A stretch of 47,715 bases of DNA from assembly GCA_002633005.1 (NCBI GenBank), contig NMRA01000050.1, positions 105,788 to 153,502 on the forward strand, read 5' to 3'. Within the stretch, counting starts at the first letter, position 1, and every line of letters begins with the position of its first letter. The position numbers and the translations under genes were made by a program. This DNA comes from Phoronis australis (lineage: Eukaryota > Phoronida > Phoronidae). This document shows positions 25,201 to 37,200 of this stretch, piece by piece. Below the pieces are notes generated by a model that was not told where the DNA came from, made no database searches, and saw nothing but the letters and a program-made list of their open reading frames with translations.

Positions 25201-28200
25201 CCGCAAACGTCACTTCCACATGTTGGTTATTCAGAAAATATATCACAGAAAGAAGATGGAACTTAATGTATACGCATCTTTTATATTGGAAAGCATTATG
25301 CTCTGTCACATTGGAATCGTCTGTGATTATAGCAGTTGAATTTAACGAATTTATTAGAAGCATTTTAGTGCCACAAATCTTGGAATCTGGTTAGAAAGGA
25401 TCTTAAAGAATATTTGATGACTATGTTCTAGATTACCGATTGTCCAAGGAGGAACGTTCTCATTCTTTGCACCTACGTTTGCAATTTTGTCTTCCATGGA
25501 GAAATGTCCTAAAGTTGTCTCATCCAACTGCAGCTTGACAGGTAGTTTTTAAATCTGTTCACACACTGTTAAACCTGAGAAAAACTGATACTACATGTAT
25601 ACAGGTAACTGACAACAGTTGATATTATATCAAAACTATGTTTTCAAAGATCTTTTGAAATGTCATTAACTTGGTAGGTGTAGTGTCACACGAATCCGCT
25701 AAAAGACATTACAATTCCCCTCTTGGTATTGTTTTCCTGGTTGAACTGACAATCAAGTCTCGATCGGAGCAGCCATTAAACAAGGTAACCTTTTCATCCT
25801 GAACAAACGTAAGCTCGTCAAGTGAAATTCAACACCATCGACTATAATGATTCTTGTCTTGGCGTGCATTAATGTTAGTCAATACCGATTACTGTTCATC
25901 ATATTTCTCTATCTATATCTATCTCTACCTCTATATCTATATCTATATGAAGAGATAGATTACCACATGGTGAAATTGTTATCCCCCGTAATCTAGAGCC
26001 CTGGTGGATTTTGGAAATTATCGTCCGAGGGCGAAACGCCGGTATCAAAAAATTCCCGAGGAAGATTAAAGGGGTACGTTCACAACTGTAAATTGTGCTT
26101 TCGCCGAATTTAGATACTTCCTTTAGGTACTTTCAGCGGACTTTTGTATATTTTTTACCTTTTCGGAGTTTTTGGTTCTCTGGGGTGGACCTTTTACCCA
26201 GGGGTGCTCGTTCGAGCCCACGAGCCCCCCCTCTGGGTTTGCGCATGCTCTCTACACGCTCCACAGCATTCCGACTTTTCAGTTATCATATCTGATATCT
26301 TGGCGTAATGCATGGTTTCTGCTTAGGGCTGAGACTGTTAAGCACCATCGACTTTGTTCTTGGGATTACGCTGTTGTGAATTCTAAACTGCCTTCCCGAA
26401 TTCTCTGCCGATTAAGATGGTACCCGACCAATATATTATTTGATTTTATTGAGCAACATAGTCTATGAGTTACAGATTGAAGTCATTTAAGGATTCTTTT
26501 CTTTCAGCTCTTTGAAATGACTATTCACAGGTTTCGCAGTCCTGATGTCGAATTTCTTAAAACTGTTTGTGAAGGCCTCTGATGTGCCTATGACATATGA
26601 TTAGTAATGCTATGGAATGGTCTTTACTAGTAGGCTTAGGAGGCTCAAAAATTTCCGTTTGATTTCGGGAATACACAGGCCGGGAAGTTCTCTCACGTTC
26701 TCTGTTCTTTAAAAACTGACTCACACAGATCAATACAGATAGTTTGGGTCGCACCATCCGTTGCACCGAAAGATCGGAGATGTACGACGAGGACTTCTGA
26801 GAAGGTCAGGCGGAAAATTTCTGAGCCTCCCTGTGTGTCAAATGCATATCAGAGGCCCCCGGAAGCATTTGACATCTAGACTGCCATGAAACCGGTGTTA
26901 ACGATTCAGGGCCCTCTTGGAAAGCAGTGCTAGCACTGAAGAGGCCACCCTCATTTTAAATATCACAATAATAAATAAATAAATAAAACGATTAGGCAAC
27001 AACTGATCCACCCGAAGACATCTAAAGACGAACTGCACTGAAAAATATAATCCTTGAACGAATTGCACCAAATCTGCAATCATGGAACGTACTGTTCAGC
27101 AAAATTATGTAATAGATTACTCTGGTACCCCAGTCGACAGGCAATTTAATGAATAATGAGAGTCGGGAGGTGGTCTGGATTTAATAACAGCGTCATTATA
27201 CGAAACAAAAAACCATGGTGGTTACAAGCTCAGCCGTCTGTACAACCCTGTATTACGTGCAGCGTTACAAAGCGCTAGGACATCACGCTGACGAAGACTT
27301 TAACCAGACAACTGAGAAGCCGAAAATTCCTGATAATGTTTGTGGGTGCAAAGCATGAAATACATTTACCCATATATCGGACGCCCTCACTAAACAATTT
27401 AGGAACAAAAGATTTGCTACTTCAGTTTTGCTTTTGATTTTTTGTACTCTACTTTTCTATACCCGCATAGGGTGCAAATGAACTTGGCCGAGGTCAGAGC
27501 CACTTCAGGAGTCGGCTAACCGCCCGTGGGGGAGATCATACATCGGCCGTTCTTAGCCGTCCCCTAGGCCTAACCGCCCTCTACGTCTGGCGTCGCCTGA
27601 TCGACAAAGTATTCGTGACTCTACTAGAAGTGTGCAGAAGGGGGGTGGGAGGGCCGGGAGGGCAGTGGTCGGGAGCGGCCAAGGCATCCACATTTTGGGC
27701 ATCCAGTTACTATGTTCCATCTTTTTTACTTTTCTTAGTACTAGGGTCCGTGCTGTTGAGTTGAGAGAGGAACATCCTGAAAAAAATCGTCCCTCGGCCA
27801 TCAGCAAACCTCTTCACGCTTGTCATCTGCATTGTATGCTAGATGTACCAATTACAGTTTGTAAAGTTTATAAGAATTGAAATTGTCTAATAGATGTTTC
27901 AGCAAAGTCTTCGTGCTCTTCTATGCTACCAACTCTCAACGACACAATTGTAACTGGATCAGTTGAACACAGAGAAGTTTGGCAGTCTAGGCTTAGAGAG
28001 GTGAGTGGGCACATTTCGGTGCTACCCCGTAGAAAATCGTGGGCAAAGGGTACTAAAATATTTTAGTGGTAAACGCGCTTGTTTGAGTTAGGGGGCACGG
28101 TGGCCTAGATAACTGCATCATTTCTTCATACAAAGTCGTGGGTTCGAATCCAGCTAGGAACACTGGTGGACTCAGGAGTCAAGAATCTATCTCTTCAGCT

Positions 28201-31200
28201 CCGTTTTAGCTGTGTATGGATAAAGATTAAAAGAGGTTCCACGTAATCTGTGACATGGGCACACCTGAGAGGCCAGCGTACGTCTGGTACGACGTGTACC
28301 TGACCGCCTACAACTTTTACTTGAATAAGTGAAGTTTATTGTGACGTGTTCTGTTACAGTTTAAGTGTTGTGCGAAAGCTGACGTTGAAACAAGACTTTT
28401 CACATTAAAAGCATGCTACACACTGCGCAATTATTTGCACACGTTATTCACGTGTTTTGCATAACCACTGTAGTGCCATCTGTTTTCTTGCAAATTCTGA
28501 GCTTTTGAGAACTTTCAGATTCAAGGGGCAATAATGGTTGCCTCCCTGTTCCAAGTTGTTATCGGATTCAGCGGTGTCATAGGACTTCTGCTACGATTCA
28601 TTGGACCTCTAGCCATCACACCAACCATTGCTCTTGTCGGTCTTGCGCTGTTCGCGCCAGCGACAGACTTCTGCTCAGGGCAATGGTATATCGCTTTAAC
28701 GTAAGCCTCAAAAATTATGTGACTTGAAATTTAAATTTTCCGTTCTACCTCCTTCTTTTAAACTGCCTGATTTTGGACAGTGTGCAAAAAAACCAGTCGA
28801 AAGGTGATGGCTCATAATCCAAAGCAACGAAGAATTTCTCGCTGAAATGATGGAGAGAACGCTTTTGATCTACTATGAGATTTGTGTACTAAAGCTTGCA
28901 TTTAAAGAGAAAACCAGATATTTTTTGTGTGGCTTTTTCTAAAAATGAAAATCCTCGATTATCTTTGAGATACATGTTTGCCGTTAATTAATTCCCGATG
29001 GCCTTAGCAACGATACGAAGGTGACGTCAATGATGTAGAAAAAAGAAAAATCAGCATCTTGCTCAGGGTGTATTCACCTTCACCAAGCAAACACAATGTC
29101 AAACTGTCTTGCTCAGTGCTCAAAGTGTATTCACCTTCACCAAGCAAACACAATGTCAAACTGTCTTGCTCAGTGCTCAGGGTGTATTCACCTTCACCAA
29201 GCAAACACAATGTCAAACTGTCTACTGTTTTTGTATACGTCGCTTTTCGGTTGTTGTCAAGGGCCGGGCGAACAACATTTAACGTTGAAAAAACGCGTTT
29301 TCAAGAGGACCCGATATTTTCACGTTTAGTGAAGTTAAGATCAATTTGTTTGCTTTTCTTTGAAGCTTTATGTATAACCAAAGAAAGCCTGTTTTTGCTT
29401 TTCACTTGTTTGCTGCGATTTTTTTTTTTGTTATCACAGTTCAGGAAACTCGAGGTAATTCTCATAACATCACTTTTATTTAGATGTGGTAATTCGTATA
29501 ATGCTAGGCGAAGTCTTGACATCTTAAGCACACTGAAACCTAGTTTGCAAGTTATATATTTTATTCTCATATTTTGTTTTAGAACAATCGTTGTCATAAC
29601 AGTTTTCTCTCAATACTTAAGAAACATCGAGATACCTTGTGGAAGAAATGTGGGCTACCCAGTTTTCAAGCTATTTCCGGTTAGTATCAAGTGTAAAGAA
29701 CAACAAAAGCGTAAATTACAACAGTGGTCATTTAATATTCAGCAGTATTTATCCACAATGCTCGTATATTGAGAGCATCACCTATCACTATTTTGAAACT
29801 AAAGTATCATTCCGCATTCTAATGGCGATAAATTTTAGCCAGTGTTGAATAGTGAATTGCAGTGCCGACAACAATGGGAGCCTAATATCGTGCATTAATT
29901 TTTACTCATATCAGCACATTGGCCACGTCATGTAATGCGTTATTTTATATCTATGACAAAGAAGGCGTTACGAAATGGAGATGAGGTAATTGTTTCAACT
30001 GATTTTGAAGTTTTACATTATGTGCTTTTCATCAAGATTTTAGTCGTCGACATTTAATGGTAAAGCATTGAATATTACTAACTTGATGGAGGGAAAGATT
30101 TGGCTAACTAACTGCGTTTATTTTTATCTTCTAGCGAAATAGATTGTTTCCAAACACGTACATGTAGAAGCAAATTGCTAGACAGACGTGTTCGCATGGA
30201 TGAAAATTGGAGTTGTTTACTTGATAACGACCTACTAAAGTCTTTTGTCTATGATTTTCAGATTATACTTGCAATTTTATTGGTGTGGGGTATATGTGCT
30301 ATTTTAACTGCAACAGACGTTCTGCCCAAAGACGCAGGACAGTGGGGTTATAAGGCCCGCACTGATGCTCGAATTTCAGTGCTGAACGATGCAAGTTGGA
30401 TACGATTCCCGTACCCGGGCCAATGGGGATTGCCAACCGTATCGGTGGCGGGAGTGTTTGGAATGTTAGCTGGAGTGCTTGCTTCCATGATTGAATCGGT
30501 TGGCGATTACTACGCATGTGCCAGACTTGCTGGGGCCCCACCACCCCCATTGCACGCAATCAACCGAGGTAAAGTATAACTCTATCCAAGTGGAAATGTC
30601 AAACCAATGTTGTAAAAAGTAACTTTATAGCTTGATGGCTAAGACTGCAAAAGATTGCTGGTAATCTGGAGCCTTTTCACCTTTGCACAAAACATCTACT
30701 ATTGCGGATCTTGAATGCTGCGAGAGGGGCCCAACTAAAGTTCTCTAGGGCGGCAAATCCTGGTGACATGCTGGCAGCGTTATTTTAGAGGTTTGACTAC
30801 GACGTAAGTTAGAAACACAGTTAGTCTGGAGAAGAGGTTCTTCATGTTACAGGTTTCTTCTAAAAAGACGATCACATTTCCCACCATGAGCATGTGGGAG
30901 GTTGCTTCCTTACTTGCAAAAGTCGACACAGATGTCCATGGGGATAGACTTCAATAAATGATCTTGCTTTTCTAGCAAGGTACTTAATCGTTATTGAATT
31001 AGAAACAAGTGTTTTATGTTTTGTCTCCACGTCACACTCTAAATGCAATGACCCGTCACAGTGTCACCTGTGTTCTAAAATGAAACACGTAATGTTTCAC
31101 AGTACATGCAGTAGGTGAACGTCATCGTGTTCGGAGAGTAGAATACCAGTGCTCTGAACACGCTTGATTGCATTATATCACTTAGACATGCGTCTCCTTC

Positions 31201-34200
31201 TGTTCTCTTCCGTTTGAACCATTTCTAACTCCTTCATGTGTCCTTATAAAAACTACTCACGCCGATGCGAAAACCGGAGATGAAAACGCGGGTAACTTGC
31301 AGCCAATCTTAGTCCCCTGTCACACCAAGATAGTTATCACTTCATAAGATATCAAAACACCTCTTGCTTACAAGAATAATTCCCATAAGTGGTATCGTAC
31401 ACAGTGCATTTTTCTGGTCAACGTTTTCAGTTTCCGGCTGCTGAGCACCCGCTTCAACAAGTTTCTGGGATATGGAGACACAATAAAAATGGCGAAGATT
31501 AACTTTGACAAATTCCGACAATTTCTAAATAATTGCATTATCTCATGAATTTAGCCGAAATATTTGACCTAATTTACAAAAATCTACATTCTGCTAGGGG
31601 AAATTGACATGTTGAACAGAGATTGTAATTATTTCGGTTACCCTTACCAGGGACCGTGAACAGATCAAAACAGCGCTATGAAACATTCATATCTTGGCAA
31701 CAGTCAATTCGTTTACAGACTATGTTGTCTTCCAGTGAAGCCTTTCCAAAGGTTATATTTTGATGACTAGGAATGTTCTATTTCTCAGGTATCGGTATTG
31801 AAGGCATTGGCTGCGTGTTGGCCGGAGCTTGGGGAAGCGGCAATGGCACTACTTCTTACAGCGAGAACATTGGGGCGATTGGTATTACCAAGGTATTCCT
31901 TGATGATTTATCTAGCTTTTCAACAAAAATACAGCCGTGTCGTCGAACATGTTATGCCACATATTTATACAGATATATTGCCTTCGTCTCTTTCCGGATT
32001 CCGTTCAGCGATCCTGCCGTGTGGTTTCTCCTAAGTAAAAATTGGCAAGTACATTCCTATGAACCTGGCAACGGATGAAAAGGATCTTTGAAGGACCTGG
32101 CTACCGTTGTGCCCCTTGTAGCAAATTTAGTTCTTAACGTGTGTTTGTCTGCGTCTTCGGAGTTTCTTTTCCGGTTTCATTAACAAAAAAGTGTCAATTA
32201 ATGGAACGACTACGCCTGGCCCATATTTCGCGTCACCAAGCGGACATGTTAACTAGTGTTTAGCTTGTTTTTAATGTTGTACTATTAGTTGTTAAAACCA
32301 CTCAAAGAATTGTTTTGAAGAATTCCATATATTGCACAGCCGAGTGTAAGGCAGTTTAGAAGAACAATGGTGATTTCTTTAGTGCACTTGGTGAATCATC
32401 TTCAGATGGCCTATTGGTTAAATCGCCGTAATCATGTGTAGGGTCGGATTTCGAGTTTTGACCAACCACTTTGCTAAACGCATGTAACACCGGTGCAGTT
32501 TTCAGTTCTCCGTGAATTCGATATTCTTCGGTGACATTTGTTCTGTTGTTATTGAAAAGAATATTGAGACGCCAAGGACCAAAACGGACCGAGTGTTAAA
32601 TATGCTTAATTCTTGTGCTTCCCAGATTCTGGTCGGTTTTGACTTCTTTTAAACTTAAATTAGACAATATTTTATTAGTTTTCACGCCTTTCTGGTTTTT
32701 TCAACAACCACGCTATTTTTTGTCTACAATTAAAACTTTGGCAAAAGTAGACTGGTCGTTCGACGACGCCTTATAAATACCCATCATGAAGAATGCTACA
32801 TGACTTAATGACGAGCGATCGCAAATTTCAGTAACTTATTGTTTTTAATCGCTGAAGAGGAAATTCAATAAAACTTAGTCCATGCCACGCTGTTAGTTTT
32901 CACGTCTAATTTCTGTCGCAGACCATTCCACCTAGTTGCCAATCAAATAAAACCTTGTTCCTACTGTCGTATCGTTTTCTCTCACGGCTGCATGTATTAC
33001 CCGGGACCTGATTCTACATTTTGATTTGCAATTCAATCGAAGTAGGTGGAGTTCACGTTAAGGCTATTTCCATTGGATTAACAGCGTTTCAGATTTCCGG
33101 GGAATTATAGGACTATTTTCAGGATTATTAGAAAATGGGAGGACAAACGTGGAGACTTCTTTGGCCACCGACTTAAAAGTTCACGATTCGATTTAATTTG
33201 AATTCAAGCCGTCTTCCAGGGCTCCGGAAACTTTAATTCATTATTGTCTAAAACATTATAGAAATACTGTGAGTATAGATAATATAACAGTAAGTGACAA
33301 TGTACTAAACAAAACTTAACTGTGACGAGTTTTGAGTATTCTTGTCCACGACGGCGAAACTGTCTTCCTGAGGAAATATGTACATTATGTAAACGTGCAT
33401 TTGTAGACTTGGTGGAGTCCTACATAGGACATCTTCGTGCTGCTGCACGTGTAGGCGTTGCATCGGGCCAGTCATTCACTGAACATATGAGTTCATGCAA
33501 ATATCTCAATTTTCAGGTTGGCAGTCGCAGAGTAATACAAGTGGGCGCTATTATTATGATACTGTTGGCAATCATTGGAAAATTCGGAGCTCTCTTTGTT
33601 ACAATTCCTGATCCAATCATCGGAGGGGTGTTTGTTATCATGTTCGGTAAGTTAATAATAGTTGCTGTGGATATTTTTAATTTCGCGCTATACGTGTGTG
33701 CCCTTGACTGAATACATTGTACGTAGTCTGCTGGCTTTTTGGTGAGAGCTTGTGGTTTCTACAGCATCTGGCTGGTCAGATCGCAGATTACAACATTTAA
33801 CGTTTGGGCGACATTAATGAAAAGTGATATTCCATGGCCAGGTTGGTCAATTTTACACTAAACTTGGAAGTTATCCTACCACGTCTCAGCCAGTCTTAGA
33901 TAGGAATGGTGGTGTAATAATATACATGTACAATTTTTTAAAATTTTTTCGACTAAAATACCCGGATGTGGCATCAGGCGGGGACAATGCGACAGAAATG
34001 CAGGAAAATCCGACTCGATTATGTAGCATAGTCTTCACGTGATTTAGGGATACGCGCGGCTCGCGAGTATGAAGTGAAATTCTGGGCGAGAAATAGTCAT
34101 TTTCCGAAATCACCCCCAGCTCAGAACCGAATCCGAAACTCTCGCGTCGCAAACAAACACTCGTACAGTGTAGTTGGCTGAGCAACATCTCACGCAGCAA

Positions 34201-37200
34201 GGGCGCAGTCTTTTAAGAGCACTTAGTTGGCAAAATTACCAGCCTTTATTTACGTCCGGTAGACAACGTCAGGAATTGGCAATTTGCTCTAAAAATCAAA
34301 AACGCAACGGATTATACTGTTTTATAGCTCGATGGATGATTAAAGTCATATCGCGTTCAACATAATCCCAACAATGCGTTTTCGGCAGTAAAAGCAATGA
34401 TGTCCCCTTAGATCTTTTTGCCTCGGACACTAAGCATGGCGCAAGACAACTGGGCAAACCTCCAAGCATGCATTCTGGCCAATGTCAATGTGTTGTCTGA
34501 CATAGGGGCAACGGCGAATCGGACTTAACTTCAGCGTTCTGTAGTTCATATGGTGACTGTGGACGGTTCTGCCGAAATTTCTGATTAGTGTATGTTCGTT
34601 TTAGCTACATGCATTTTGTAATTCCAGTGAATAGACACCTCTCTAATCTAGCAATTCTATTATTACGCAACTGTATCATTTTAATTTATGACAATAATTA
34701 TTCACACTTTCAGGTATGGTTACGTCCGTGGGGTTGTCAAATCTTCAGTTTGTGGATTTGAATTCCTCCAGAAATCTCTTTATTCTTGGGTTTTCCATAT
34801 TCTTCGGGATTGCTTTGCCACAATGGATTTCGAATCCCCAAAACGATGGTGCGATCAACACGGGTAAGAAAACGTTGTTTGGGAGGTTTGTGGTTTATAT
34901 GAAAGTTACAATGTGCCCGCTCCACCTACATAACGTTCTTAATTGATTGTAGTAAGTCGTCATGTTCCATCTTCGATCACTGCCTTACGGAAGGTTTCTG
35001 ATACACCTGTCATTAGGCATCCTGTCTTTCAGTAGTTTTCAAAATAAACAGGGCCTAGTCTCTAATCTTTTATCTCGAAATGGAACTTGAAATTATGTTT
35101 GCATTTTCTATTCTATTTGTTTGCGAACTCAAGATAAATATAGATTATTACATGGCGAAGTCGTTATTCCCGGTTATCTAGAGCCCGAGAGGATTTTGGA
35201 GAATTTTCGCCCGAGGGGCGTTAGCCCCGAGTGTGATAATTCTCCAAAAGCCAAAATGAGGGCTCTAGGTAAGGGGTATAATGACTGAGAACATGTAATA
35301 ATCTATTTATACCACATACTGAACGAGAAACATTGCAATAAAGCGATCTAACTTTCTCGACTCGCCTCGGCTTTATAACTACTTTCTATATCAGAGGCTC
35401 GGGGTTGGAGGTCGTGACCTTTTAAGAAAAGCCGAGCTTTTTTTGTCAAATAATGATTATACTCAAAACCAATGGCAAATTTAAACAAAATAGAAATGAA
35501 GTGAATCTATAAATTTAGGTTTAGCAACTATTATCTCTTACTACACATTTTATCACGCTAAGCTTCGACCGGGAACATATTGTCTGCTAAAGTAGGTTAC
35601 CACTAGTAACTGAGTGTAATGCTCAAGTCAAAGGATCCCGACAACACTACACCTGCATTCAAATTGGAGATCGGTGATTTACAAGTGAGAGAACACGAGA
35701 GAAAAATTTCACTCATTTAAAATACCGTCTTTATGGAAATTATGGGTCTTATTTTCCATAGCTATAAATGTCGTTGCAATGCCCTTTGCTGAACATGCGA
35801 TTGAACTTGCGCGTGCTCATTTAAGTATTCTATTTTCACGTTCGATGACGTCAGCCGCTGAGTGGTGTAGTGGTGAAGTCGGCGACTTGAAACTCCTGAG
35901 GCCCGGGTTCCAAACCGGCCTCGGTTTCCCGCCAAATTGTTATCAAACTAGTGAGATAACTTTATGGGTTATTACACGGTTGTATCTGCCATTGGAGACT
36001 AAAATTGTGTTATAAGAGTTTATTATTCTATGCTGAAGTACAAAATGACTTATGTAGATAATTTATTAGTCCTAGTTGGCCATTGATAAACCCAATATTA
36101 ATTCTGATTCGAAATTTTGAGTTTTTACTCAAGTTTGTAGCACACACATAAGGGCCTTCAAGTGCAATATTTGGACTACAAACTCATGCGTATTAAACTA
36201 AAATGTATTCGAACACAGTCTCATAACCAGTTCGCAGAGGAATTGCCAAAAATAATTTCGAGCTCATTTCGAGTACAAAAATTCGGCAAACACAACGAGA
36301 CGAGACTAAATATCCTTTTCTCTTCAATATAGACAAAATATTGGCAGGTGTTGCGTCACACACGTTTGGAATCGTGAAAACTAAGTCATTCATAAATATA
36401 CAAGTTGCAGCCAGGCAAAGCAACGTCACATTAAACTCCGATAAAAATATGAAAAAAAATGTTATTTTATTGGGGTAACTCCTCGAATAAACTACCAAAT
36501 ACTTCTGTCTAGAAGATTATCCTTATTTTACAGTATCGCCAAGCCTGCACTAGACTGTGTCCAGGTGTTGTTAATTTTGAAAACCACTGTACACACTGTA
36601 TATATATGTGTAAGATTGCAATTTGTACTGTGAACACAAATGTCTGGCAATTTTCTCCTTAGAGGCTTTTGAAAAGACAAAGAAGTGAAGAAATGCAAGT
36701 GTGCTCAAACACAATAGTAACGTCGTAACTTCTGTCGTTTGGAGTGTTGCAAATGACACTGTCAAACGTTTGCACATTTATTTTGTTACACTTCTTTCGG
36801 TTCTGTTGAATTTACTTACAGGAAGCAATATTGTGGACCAAATCATCAAAGTTTTATTAAGTACAAGCATGTTTGTTGGAGGAGTTATTGGATTTGTTCT
36901 AGACAACACTATGCCCGGTGAGTAATATAGCGCGCCTGCGCATATTCACGAAACATCAAATGTAATCGCACTTATACATCTGCATTACTCTGCTATCCGA
37001 ACAAAATACTTTTTGTCATTCCCAGACCATTTAATGACATCAACCCGCAATTTAAAGTTTATGCTACCTCATATACATGTAGGCCTACATGGTGTCTGAT
37101 GAATTTCTGGTAGTCCTATTGTTGAATAGAGGAAAGGAGATGCTATGGAGACGAAAGAAACCAGTCAACTGTCTGTTCACGGGGACCAGTAGTTTTGTTG

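Noticed and set aside
27553-27880. Open frames on both strands of a GC-rich patch in SLC23 intron 4
   Set aside because: Composition-driven; no domain and no splice or transcript evidence.
28090-28160. Functional tRNA gene
   Set aside because: The B box is perfect, but the acceptor and anticodon stems do not pair well. A tRNA-derived SINE fits better.
30175-30261. In-frame ATG upstream of SLC23 exon 8
   Set aside because: Same reasoning: a good acceptor follows at 30261, and the extension would break the conserved FP|IILAI-type junction.
33322-33516. In-frame open extension upstream of SLC23 exon 10 starting with ATG
   Set aside because: The acceptor at 33516 and phase agree with the family junction K|VGSRRV, and the extension has no similarity to SLC23. 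It is an intron that happens to be open.
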